23,395 bases of DNA from Deltaproteobacteria bacterium. Its GTDB lineage: Bacteria; Desulfobacterota; Desulfobacteria; Desulfobacterales; SURF-7. Location: positions 1 to 23,395 of the forward strand of contig JAFDJC010000058.1 of assembly GCA_019307665.1 (NCBI GenBank). Direction: 5' to 3'. Positions 1 through 7,367 of this stretch are shown in pieces; position 1 is the first letter of the stretch; every line of letters begins with the position of its first letter. Below the pieces are notes generated by a model that was given only the letters and a program-made list of their open reading frames with translations, did no database searches and was not told the DNA's origin. Both the position numbers and the translations under genes were made by a program.

Positions 1-516
1 AGCTTCCGTTTAACATTCATAGTTGTGATCATTTCCAACTATACGTAGCTGTCTGAAAATATTATTAAAAAGTTTATATACAATATATGGTATATAAACA
101 ATCCTGAAACTTTCTTAAAAAGAGAAAAAGAAACCATGAAGTATTGTTTAGGTATATTGAGAATATCTAAACTTGGCTCAAAGTACAGATATCATAGTTG
201 GCCGTTGTCAAGTCAAGTAAATCTTATTTTTAATTACTGTAAAACCATCTCCGTCCAACGACAATTAAATTGTAGTCAGCAAACATGATGTGTATTACAT
301 AGTTAATTAAGTCAGGTTGAGTAGTCCTTGTACTTAACAACCTCGACTAACAATCCATAGGCAGGGGGGGATCTGCCATTTCCCTTAAACCGGCCATCAA
401 TTCCGCTCCATTCCGGCCACCGGTTCCGGAGTATTCATCAAATATTTTTACATTACCGCCTGAAGTAAATATGATAATGTGGTATTGTTACAAACAGAGG
501 GAAATATCAATACACA
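1..516. other. AT-rich region without a recognisable intact gene
   Basis: No open frame of gene length with a ribosome binding site is visible here. The first 300 bases are very AT-rich. From about 347 to 487 the minus strand holds a 46-codon open stretch bounded by stops that reads like protein (it includes VKIFDEYSGTGGRNGAEL) but has no good start. It may be a remnant of a lost gene; I do not recognise the family. The right end carries a promoter candidate for the next gene. Confidence 0.5.
447..475 (+). promoter_or_regulatory. Sigma70-like promoter for the metallophosphoesterase gene
   Basis: TTTACA (447-452) and TATGAT (470-475) are separated by 17 bases; each box matches the consensus at five of six positions. 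It sits 41 bases before the ATG at 517, which is a normal distance. This rests on sequence match only. Confidence 0.45.
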
Positions 517-1515
517 ATGACGTATCGAATACGACAGATCATAAGCTTTGCAGGCTTCCTGGCACTCTTTTTCATCCTTGTCGGATGCTGGCTGGATGAT
601 GATAATTCAGATGAGATCAGGTCTTTTAAAATTGTGGTGGTTTCGGATATTCATGTCAGAATTCCAGGGAACCCGGATGATGATTTCTATAACAACCAGG
701 TAAATTTAGACAATATCCAACATGCCATTGATCTGATCAACGAATATTATTCAGATGCTGATTTTGTCACAGTTACAGGGGATCTTGTAGGTTGCCTGTT
801 CAGTGAAGACCCGGATGATTATCTCACAGGCAGTGAAAACCCGGCTGAAAAATTCAAACAGATGTTTGACGGCTTAGTCCCTCCATACCATGTTGCCTTT
901 GGCAATCATGATTACTATGTCGGGTTTGATCCTGATATTGATGAACACATCATAACCTCAAACATCGATGCTGTTGAATCGGTATGGAAAAAAGTTCTGG
1001 GGACAGATCCCTATTATTCTTTTGTCCATAAAGGTATTCAGATGATATTTTTAAACAGTAACCGAGGGTCAACAAGATTTGAAACCTGCCAGGGATTTGA
1101 GATCGAAGCCCTGTGCAAGGGGTCATTCGACCCGGAACAGATGGCGTGGCTGGAATCATGTCTTAAACGGTCCGAACCGGCCATTATCTTCTGTCATCAT
1201 CCTCCCGGAAAGGATTCTGATACTGTCACTTCACCGCTGTTAAACTCCTATAGCATTGATCCCGATGACAGATTCTATGAGATTGCAGAAAATTACAAAG
1301 ATAAGATTCTTGCTATATTTGCCGGTCATTGGCATTTATGGCAGGAGTATACGTTGTTTGATTCCATAGCGGTTTATGTGACAGGAGCGGTGGGTGATCC
1401 GCTGGGATCATCAATGAATATATATATTGTTGAGATCGATACCGGACCGAGAAGTGTACAAGTGGAACGCCACCATTCGGCAAACATACGCGAATCTATT
1501 CTTAAGCTATGGTGA
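517..1515 (+). CDS. Metallophosphoesterase lipoprotein (calcineurin-like)
   Basis: A 332-residue calcineurin-like phosphoesterase, probably hydrolysing a phosphoester with a two-metal centre; the substrate is unknown. The N-terminus is a lipoprotein signal: charged MTYRIRQ, a hydrophobic stretch and the lipobox LVGC with Cys24, so it should be lipid-anchored outside the cytoplasm. All metal-binding motifs of the family are present in order: SDIH (D44, H46), GDLVG (D89), GNHD (N130, H131), CHHPPG (H227/H228) and GHWH (H271, H273). The start is an ATG with a rather distant GAGGGA (497-502). The last dozen codons overlap, in another frame, a tyrosine recombinase remnant, so the present C-terminus may not be the ancestral one. 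The catalytic core is complete, so the protein is probably active. Confidence 0.85.
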   Translation: MTYRIRQIISFAGFLALFFILVGCWLDDDNSDEIRSFKIVVVSDIHVRIPGNPDDDFYNNQVNLDNIQHAIDLINEYYSDADFVTVTGDLVGCLFSEDPDDYLTGSENPAEKFKQMFDGLVPPYHVAFGNHDYYVGFDPDIDEHIITSNIDAVESVWKKVLGTDPYYSFVHKGIQMIFLNSNRGSTRFETCQGFEIEALCKGSFDPEQMAWLESCLKRSEPAIIFCHHPPGKDSDTVTSPLLNSYSIDPDDRFYEIAENYKDKILAIFAGHWHLWQEYTLFDSIAVYVTGAVGDPLGSSMNIYIVEIDTGPRSVQVERHHSANIRESILKLW

Positions 1516-1689
1516 ATCACCGGTTTATATAAAAGAACAGTTAGACATTCAAGTATTGAAATAACGGTTGACATTTATGGTCATCTCATTCCAAGTAGTA
1601 ATAGAAATGCAGTAAACAGACTTGATGGAAAAACCATGCAAAAAGGATTGGGCAAGAGCCTGAAAAAGTCATTAAGGAATCTGTATTGA
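1475..1689 (+). pseudogene. Remnant of a tyrosine recombinase (phage-type integrase), C-terminal end only
   Basis: Translated from 1475, the sequence reads IRQTYANLFLSYGESPVY, then IKEQL up to 1543. After a one-base loss (TTA-GACAT instead of TTA-GGACAT) it continues from 1546 as HSSIEITVDIYGHLIP, then SSNRNAVNRLD, to a TGA at 1687-1689. This is the C-terminal signature of tyrosine recombinases: the Arg of the LRHTYASL box, the (G)HSSI box and the catalytic Tyr in TVDIYGHL. The rest of the catalytic domain and the whole N-terminal part are missing, so this cannot be active. It overlaps the last 41 bases of the phosphoesterase gene in a different frame. It marks the former end of an integrated element; no matching att repeats were found by eye. 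Confidence 0.75.
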
Positions 1690-1726
1690 AGAAAATATAA
1701 CTTTATAACCAGAAAGAGGGTAGAAA

Positions 1727-3469
1727 ATGGAATTAAGCGGCGGCGATGTGATTGCAAAAGTGTTAAAGGATTATCGTATCTCTAATATCTTCACTCTGAG
1801 CGGCGGCCATATCTCTCCCATTTTAGTTGGGTGTAAAAGGGCGGGTATTAATGTTGTTGATGTGCGCAACGAAGCTAACGCAGTCTTTGCAGCAGATGCA
1901 ACAGCTCGCATCACAGGCATTCCGGGTGTTGCCGTTGTCACAGCTGGTCCCGGTGTTACTAATACGATTACTGCACTCAAAAATGCTCAGATGGCTCAGT
2001 CGCCGTTAGTATTATTTGGAGGGTCAGCTGCTACGGTGATTAAGGGTCGAGGGTCTCTTCAGGATATAGATCAAATATCATTACTGAAATCTACTGTTAA
2101 GTTTGCTGTTACCGTGAACCGTAACTGTGATATTATCCCAGCCATTGAGCATGCTTTTGAGGCCGCCAAGTCAGGCGTGCCCGGACCGGTTTTTGTGGAG
2201 TGCCCAATCGATATTCTATACGATGAAACGATGGTCCGGCTGTGGTATGAGGCTTCTGGTAATGGTCCGCCCTCAAAAAGTTTAAAGAGCAGGATATTTC
2301 AATTTTATATCCACCGGCATCTTGATAAAATATTTGAATGTGACCTTGACACGATGGAACCTGAGCCACCCAATATAACAATACCAGAGCCGGACACTGC
2401 AAAAACGAACAAGGCTGTCAGACTGTTGAGTGCCGCAGAAAAACCGGTTCTTCTTGTGGGGAGTCAGGCGATGCTTTGTTCAGACAGTGTTGATGATCTG
2501 TCCAAAGCTGTCACTTCTCTTGGCATGCCGATCTATCTGGCTGGTATGGCAAGAGGATTACTGGGTGCGACATCTTCTCTCCAGATAAGACATCATCGCA
2601 AGAACGCTCTGAAGAATGCTGATCTGGTCATGATCGCGGGAATGCCATGCGATTTTCGTTTGAATTATGGCAGGGCCATCAATTCAAAGGCTACATTGAT
2701 ATCGATTAACCGAAGCAAAACAGACTTAACAATGAATCGAAAACCGGAACTCGGTATTCTTGCAGATCCCTGTCAATTCCTATGCAATTTGGCAAAACAT
2801 CAGTTCAGCAAACCAGCTGATTGGAAAAGGTGGATAGAATCGCTCAGGACATCGGATAAAGAACGGGAAGAGGAAATCAATGATATGGCAGCGGAAAATA
2901 CTGATCTGATTAATCCCCTCACATTTCTAAAAACACTGGACAGTTTTTTAGACGATGACAGCATTTTAGTTGCTGACGGAGGTGATTTTGTGGCAACCTC
3001 TTCTTATACTCTCAGGCCCAGGGGGCCGTTGTCCTGGCTGGATCCCGGTGTTTTCGGAACACTTGGAGTAGGAGCTGGATTTGCCTTAGGTGCAAAACTC
3101 TGCAGACCCGAATCAGAAGTATGGATCATTTACGGGGATGGATCAGCAGGATACAGTTTGCAGGAGTTCGATACTTTTGTCCGTCATCGTATCCCTGTTA
3201 TTGCCGTTGTGGGGAATGATGCCTCCTGGGCGCAGATTGCTCGTGATCAGGTGGAGGTTTTAGGGGATGATGTGGCAACCGTTCTTCGTCGCAGCGATTA
3301 TCATACGGTTGCAGAAGGCTTTGGAGGCAAGGGATTTTTATTAAAGGATGCGGAGCAGATACGACCTGTCCTCGAAAAAGCAAAGCAGGTCGCCGGAAAA
3401 GGTATACCGGTATTGATTAATGTTCATCTGGGAAAGACCGACTTCCGAAAGGGTTCGATATCAATGTAA
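1727..3469 (+). CDS. ThDP-dependent lyase, ILVBL/HACL2-like (2-hydroxyacyl-CoA lyase family)
   Basis: A full-length 580-residue member of the acetolactate synthase-like ThDP superfamily with the usual order: N-terminal pyrimidine-binding domain with the cofactor-activating Glu (E49 in RNEANAVF), a central domain, and a C-terminal ThDP/Mg domain with GDG at 470-472 and Asn497 of VVGNDASW. From memory, stretches such as GGHISPIL, AGPGVTNT, KNAQMAQSP, GMARGLLG, CDFRLNYGR, DPGVFGTLGVGAGFALGAKL and EFDTFVRH agree closely with human ILVBL/HACL2, more than with bacterial IlvB. That protein cleaves 2-hydroxyacyl-CoA to formyl-CoA and an aldehyde one carbon shorter. It lacks the membrane anchor of the animal enzyme. 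The ATG has an AGAGGG-type binding site. Neighbours give no operon partner; the recombinase relic lies just upstream. A benzoylformate decarboxylase- or oxalyl-CoA decarboxylase-like role is a weaker alternative. Confidence 0.8.
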   Translation: MELSGGDVIAKVLKDYRISNIFTLSGGHISPILVGCKRAGINVVDVRNEANAVFAADATARITGIPGVAVVTAGPGVTNTITALKNAQMAQSPLVLFGGSAATVIKGRGSLQDIDQISLLKSTVKFAVTVNRNCDIIPAIEHAFEAAKSGVPGPVFVECPIDILYDETMVRLWYEASGNGPPSKSLKSRIFQFYIHRHLDKIFECDLDTMEPEPPNITIPEPDTAKTNKAVRLLSAAEKPVLLVGSQAMLCSDSVDDLSKAVTSLGMPIYLAGMARGLLGATSSLQIRHHRKNALKNADLVMIAGMPCDFRLNYGRAINSKATLISINRSKTDLTMNRKPELGILADPCQFLCNLAKHQFSKPADWKRWIESLRTSDKEREEEINDMAAENTDLINPLTFLKTLDSFLDDDSILVADGGDFVATSSYTLRPRGPLSWLDPGVFGTLGVGAGFALGAKLCRPESEVWIIYGDGSAGYSLQEFDTFVRHRIPVIAVVGNDASWAQIARDQVEVLGDDVATVLRRSDYHTVAEGFGGKGFLLKDAEQIRPVLEKAKQVAGKGIPVLINVHLGKTDFRKGSISM

Positions 3470-3659
3470 TTAATGTTATTGAATCTTTCATGAACCATAT
3501 TTACGGACATTACATATAGGCGGTATCATTGCTTATCCAGTTCAAGTACTTCTTCTAAACATGGCAAATCAACTTTTGTTTGATAAATACCTGCTTCAAT
3601 GCAAGTTTATGAGGCTACTGAATAGCAGTAATGTCAGCTATTGGAAAAGAGATTAATCG

Positions 3660-4265
3660 ATGCGCTGGAAACAATTTTATTTCATATTGGTATATTTTTT
3701 TATCTCATTTATGGCAAATGATAAGCCCTGTTCAGCATCCTTTACCTTTAGTTTGAACAACGAATTTGCTGCATCTAAAGAAATTGACGGTGTCTTGTTT
3801 ACACCATACGATAAATTGCTCATATCATATGGGGCGGACAATCAGGTTGACGTTTGGGATTTGAAAAAGGAATCGATCGTACGTAAATTTGTTTCCCAAT
3901 CAAGTAGTATCTGTTCCGCCGCCATCCAACAGGAGCAGTCCTTTTTTGCAGCCGGTGGTAAAGACGGCATGCTGTATATTTGGGAATATGAGACCGGTAA
4001 ACAGAAGCATGCCCTAAAAGCGTCCCAAAAAGCCATTGAAGCTATATCATTTAGCCCCAACGGAAAATTAATAGCCTCATCCGGTAAAGACAAAGTCATT
4101 CGTTTGTGGAATGTGAAAATGGGGAGAAAGATTTGGGAGTTAAAGGGCCATGAAGGGACCGTACACTCACTGGCCTTTAGTGATGATGGACAAACGTTAA
4201 TTTCAGCCGGTACGGACAGCACGATCATAAGTAAAAATCAGGCCCAAAGAGCCTATTTTTTTTAA
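3660..4265 (+). CDS. Short exported WD40-repeat protein, probably C-terminally truncated
   Basis: A 201-residue protein starting with a signal-peptide-like segment (MRWKQFYFILVYFFISFMA), so probably exported. Three WD40 blades can be read, ending in VDVWDL (63-68), LYIWEY (105-110) and IRLWNV (147-152). A fourth begins with the typical GHEGTVHSLAFSDDG but stops at GTDSTI, exactly where its last strand and W-D should follow; the tail ISKNQAQRAYFF looks unrelated. Propellers normally need about seven blades, so this is likely the 5' remnant of a longer gene or must work by oligomerising. The frame runs into a T-rich stretch near 4256-4263. Function is unknown; such proteins are scaffolds for protein binding. 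The binding site (GGAAAAGAG) is weak. Confidence 0.6.
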   Translation: MRWKQFYFILVYFFISFMANDKPCSASFTFSLNNEFAASKEIDGVLFTPYDKLLISYGADNQVDVWDLKKESIVRKFVSQSSSICSAAIQQEQSFFAAGGKDGMLYIWEYETGKQKHALKASQKAIEAISFSPNGKLIASSGKDKVIRLWNVKMGRKIWELKGHEGTVHSLAFSDDGQTLISAGTDSTIISKNQAQRAYFF

Positions 4266-4368
4266 ACGTTAAGTGCCTGTCAATAAAATTCTGACAATCT
4301 ATAAAGGCGCTTTGGCAAAAGAGAAGATATCGACATTCCTAAATATAGGCTGCTTTTTGATAATCCGG

Positions 4369-5088
4369 TTAATCACCTTTACGCGGGTTTATTAGATACC
4401 GGAACCAGCTTTTAAATGTGTTGCCCTCAAGCATGTATCTGTCAAGTTGCTCAATTTCTTTGTTCAGGCGTTCAGGGTTTGAAAACCAGTGAGAGCGTTT
4501 TGTAAATACAGCATCCGGGTCGAGTTGCTTGACGGGTTTTGCAGGATTTCCGGCAGCAACGGTATTTTCCGGAATATTGTTTACAACAACAGCGCTTGCT
4601 CCGATGACACTGTTTTTGCCGATGGTAACGCCTTTGCAGATAACGGCGCCGTCTCCCACCCATACATTCTCTTCAAGCCGGACAGGGGAGTTGGTCCCCG
4701 GATTAACGCGGTCATAAATGCCGTGCCAGTCAGCATCTGTGATATAAACACCGCTTGCCAGCATGCAGTTGTCGGCTATTTTGATATCGGATGCCGCACT
4801 GACACGAACACCGGGGCAGATAAGGCAGTAATCACCTATTTGAATGCCGCTGATATTTTTTTGGTCTGTCCATACTGAAAACCTGACCTTGTTATCCGAA
4901 GTTGTGATGACATTCGCAAAGTCACCGAGGACTATAGGTCCGCTGAAGAGATGAAGATTCCATGGATGAAGAATGGTCGGTTCTTTTCCCAGATGTTCAA
5001 ACTGTGGCCTGATAAACCGGTTGACGTAGAACCTTTGAAAGTTCATGTAGGCTTTTTTGATTATGGGGGGGCGGTGATCACGTATCAC
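4369..5088 (-). CDS. Left-handed beta-helix acyltransferase (hexapeptide, MAT/CAT-like)
   Basis: A 239-residue O- or N-acyltransferase of the hexapeptide-repeat family, using acyl-CoA (often acetyl-CoA) to modify a sugar or similar acceptor; it should form trimers in the cytoplasm. Repeats of the [LIV]-G-x4 type run from about residue 82 to 185 (IQIGDYCLICPGVRVSAASDI, then KIADNCML, VWVGDGAVICKGVTIGKNS, VIGASAVV) and end with the typical AAGNPAKPVKQLD cap. H122 in ITDADWHG is a candidate catalytic histidine. The N-terminal 80 residues and the helical C-terminal 45 are less typical. The start is GTG with AAAGG overlapping the stop of the upstream gene; the 13-base gap to it implies an operon and probably a shared pathway, such as making or decorating a surface glycan or lipid. 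The acceptor is unknown. Confidence 0.75.
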   Translation of the reverse strand: MIRDHRPPIIKKAYMNFQRFYVNRFIRPQFEHLGKEPTILHPWNLHLFSGPIVLGDFANVITTSDNKVRFSVWTDQKNISGIQIGDYCLICPGVRVSAASDIKIADNCMLASGVYITDADWHGIYDRVNPGTNSPVRLEENVWVGDGAVICKGVTIGKNSVIGASAVVVNNIPENTVAAGNPAKPVKQLDPDAVFTKRSHWFSNPERLNKEIEQLDRYMLEGNTFKSWFRYLINPRKGD

Positions 5089-5101
5089 TATCTATCAACC
5101 T

Positions 5102-6148
5102 TTAAACAAAACAGGAGAACTCCGATTCTTGCCAGAAATTGTGACTGAAGATCTGTCCGGCTGGTGTGAGATCATACAAAGCATCTGCAGCCATCAACGC
5201 AACTGCATTGGTCCATGTCATTTTGTCTTCAGGCCAGATAATCATGTCAGGATAAGTAAAGCCGCACCAGCATGATCCGTCGTCAAAACACTTGTTCTGA
5301 ATCCAGCTGAACACGATGCCCGCAAGACTGAAGTTTCCCATTGCAGCGAGCGCAAGCACAAACTCGGATGTTTCTGCAATCGTAATCCATGGTTCGTCGG
5401 AAACACATTTGATACCCATTCCGTTTACAACAAATTTTTTCCAGTATTTGTCGATCTGCTTTTTGGCTGCGTCGCCTGTAAGGGCGCCTGAAAGTACCGG
5501 ATAAAACCAGTCCATTGAAAAGCGGGACTTGGTGACATTGAATGAATGGGGTCTGTATATGATGGCCTCTTCCAGTTTTGTTAGCGCTTTTTCCCATGCC
5601 GGCATCGGCTTGTTGAGCTGTTTTGCAATAGAAAGCGCGCATTTCAGACTCATATAAATCGAGCTTGAGCCGGTTAATAGTGCTGTTTTGTCTGTTACGT
5701 AATCAGGACTTTTTGCCCAGTAAATTTCGCCGCTTGGTGCCTGAAGGGAGACCGCGTATTCAATGGCCGATTTGACGGTCGGCCACATATATTCCAGAAA
5801 AGAAATGTCTTTTGTGATGAGAAAATGATGAAATACACCGACGCTGATATATGAAGAAAGATTGGCATCCATGGTTTTATCTTCCGGAACGCCTTTTTTA
5901 TATGAGGCATACCAGGCACCGTTATCTAACTGGTTATGAATCATCCACTCGAAACCGAGCCTGGCTTCTTTAATATAACCACCAATGGTTAAGCCGATAA
6001 TGGATTCAACATGATCCCAAGGGTCGGTTTTATCATTCAGGCTCCACGGGATTTCACCGCTTGCAAGCTGGGTCTTTGCAATCAACTCCGCAATTGAGTC
6101 AATATTCAGGGATAAGGTCTGCTTTCTGCCCAGTGTTTTAAGATTCAT
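5102..6148 (-). CDS. Alpha/alpha-toroid protein of the 'prenyltransferase-like' family
   Basis: A 348-residue soluble, all-helical protein. The repeated pattern of helices with LDNGAW- and GEI.WA-like turns fits the squalene cyclase/prenyltransferase/six-hairpin glycosidase fold. Segments such as DPWDHVE (42-48), SMDWFYPVLSGAL and WPEDKMTWTNAVALMAADAL recall, from memory, a family mostly annotated 'prenyltransferase' in mycobacteria and other actinobacteria, often near methyltransferase and glycosyltransferase genes. No DxDD-type cyclase motif is seen, so true prenyl or terpene chemistry is doubtful; a role on a glycan is at least as likely. The ATG is preceded by AAAGGACT at good spacing. 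It is the first gene of a two-gene minus-strand unit with the hexapeptide acyltransferase. Confidence 0.65.
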   Translation of the reverse strand: MNLKTLGRKQTLSLNIDSIAELIAKTQLASGEIPWSLNDKTDPWDHVESIIGLTIGGYIKEARLGFEWMIHNQLDNGAWYASYKKGVPEDKTMDANLSSYISVGVFHHFLITKDISFLEYMWPTVKSAIEYAVSLQAPSGEIYWAKSPDYVTDKTALLTGSSSIYMSLKCALSIAKQLNKPMPAWEKALTKLEEAIIYRPHSFNVTKSRFSMDWFYPVLSGALTGDAAKKQIDKYWKKFVVNGMGIKCVSDEPWITIAETSEFVLALAAMGNFSLAGIVFSWIQNKCFDDGSCWCGFTYPDMIIWPEDKMTWTNAVALMAADALYDLTPAGQIFSHNFWQESEFSCFV

Positions 6149-6476
6149 ATCAGTCCTTTCATTTTTAGCTTTTCAGAAATTCTGTCATTTATCAGAAGTA
6201 TTAAATAGTATCAAGGTAATAATACACCTATTATTTGTTTCGTAGTTGGATGAACCGTGATTCATCGATTTGTAAGTCGTTTCATAACTACCGGCAACTG
6301 CTTGCCGATGAAGAGTGGGTGTATTAAATACCCAGTTAAAACACGACGCTAAGATGTTTTGGCCTATGCTGAGTATTTTTGCTTGACTATGTATATGGTC
6401 TTTGTTACTGATGAACGTTCATTCATATTCCGATTGTCAGGTTTTAATTTAAAACTAAATTATACAGGAGGAGACT
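6149..6476. other. Divergent intergenic region between the toroid gene and fadN
   Basis: This 328-base region separates two divergent transcription units and should hold a promoter for each. It contains a small perfect hairpin (CGGCAA-ctgc-TTGCCG, 6292-6307) without a T-run, and a 12-base palindrome at 6411-6422 listed separately. The fadN-like gene has an excellent ribosome binding site (CAGGAGGAG ending at 6473). I see no gene here. Confidence 0.6.
6402..6429 (+). promoter_or_regulatory. Candidate promoter with palindromic operator before fadN
   Basis: ATGAACGTTCAT (6411-6422) is a perfect 12-base palindrome. It lies in the spacer of a possible promoter TTGTTA (6402-6407) / CATATT (6424-6429), each box matching at four of six positions with a 16-base spacer. 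TetR/AcrR-type regulators of beta-oxidation (for example Bacillus FadR, with sites rich in TGAATGA/TCATTCA) bind similar palindromes; the sequence continues as TTCATTCAT. A second -35-like TTGACT lies at 6383-6388. Repression by an acyl-CoA-responsive regulator is an inference. Confidence 0.35.
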
Positions 6477-7367
6477 ATGGTTAGAAGAATCAAAAAAGCA
6501 GCGGTTATCGGTTCCGGAATAATGGGCGGCGGTATTGCCGCGCTCCTCGCCGGTGCCGGTGTTGAGACATTGCTGCTCGACATTGTACCATTTGACTTGA
6601 AAGATGAGGAGAAAAATGATCCTGCACAGAGAAACAGAATAGTAAAGGGAGGCCTTGATGCTGCACTAAAAGCAAAGCCGGCGCTTTTCTTTTCAAAGGC
6701 TGATGCAGACCTTGTTTCAACAGGTAACCTTGAAGACGATTTTGATAAACTTTCAGAGTGCGACTGGATTATTGAAGTTGTAGTCGAAAATCTGAAGATC
6801 AAACAGGATCTTTTCAAACGTATTGACGGTATTAGAAAAGAGAGTGCTGTCGTATCATCAAATACATCAGGGATTCCATTGAAAGATATGTCTGAAGGCT
6901 TAAGTCAGGGCTTCAGGAAACATTTCCTTGGAACACATTTTTTCAACCCGGTTCGTTACATGCATCTTCTTGAAATCATCCCCGGAGCGGAGACAGACAA
7001 GGAAATACTCGATTTTATGGCAGATTACGGGGAACGAATTCTTGGAAAAGGTATTGTATGGGCCAAGGACACTCCTAATTTTGTCGGAAACAGAATTGGA
7101 ATTCACGGGATAGGGAAGGCCATGCAGATGATGCTCGAAGACGGCCTGACAATTCCTGAGGTTGATGCACTCTTCGGTCCGCCAATGGGACGTCCCAGAA
7201 CAGCTATCTTCAAGACTTCTGATCTTGTTGGCCTCGATACAATGACCCATGTATCGGACAATACCTATGAACTCTGTACCGAAGACGAAGAAAGAGAAGT
7301 ATTCAAAATTCCTGAATTTGTCAAAAAGATGGTCGAAGACAAGCTTCTTGGCAACAAAATACAATGA
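6477..7367 (+). pseudogene. fadN: FadN-like beta-oxidation enzyme, N-terminal part: 3-hydroxyacyl-CoA dehydrogenase (frame broken at the end)
   Basis: The first 294 or so residues are an NAD-dependent L-3-hydroxyacyl-CoA dehydrogenase domain: the Rossmann motif G12-S-G14-I-M-G17, SSNTSGIPL, the catalytic-His box GTHFFNP (H154) and the TPNFVGNRIG segment. The gene begins with a near-perfect ribosome binding site. At about 7359 the frame ends with GNKIQ-stop, while the rest of the protein continues in the next frame from TAC at 7360. At this junction, family members known to me have about 20-25 further residues including a KxGxGFY-type box, so a short deletion plus frame change is likely, not a simple one-base error. 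Dehydrogenase first and hydratase second is the order of Bacillus FadN, not of E. coli FadB/FadJ. The thiolase downstream agrees with that. Confidence 0.8.

Noticed and set aside
3526..3606. Minus-strand open stretch ending in LPCLEEVLELDKQ as a gene
   Set aside because: Only about 26 codons between stops, with no start codon or binding site; at most a remnant of an unknown gene.
4228..4263. Terminator at the end of the WD40 gene
   Set aside because: There is a T-run, but the only stem before it (AGGC/GCCT) is four bases, too weak to claim.
4489..4878. 129-codon plus-strand open frame inside the acyltransferase gene
   Set aside because: It is the antisense shadow of the hexapeptide repeats, which give low stop density on the other strand; no binding site and no recognisable fold.
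6292..6307. Terminator or riboswitch at the CGGCAA/TTGCCG hairpin before fadN
   Set aside because: The stem is six bases with no T-run, and no conserved riboswitch pattern is recognisable around it.
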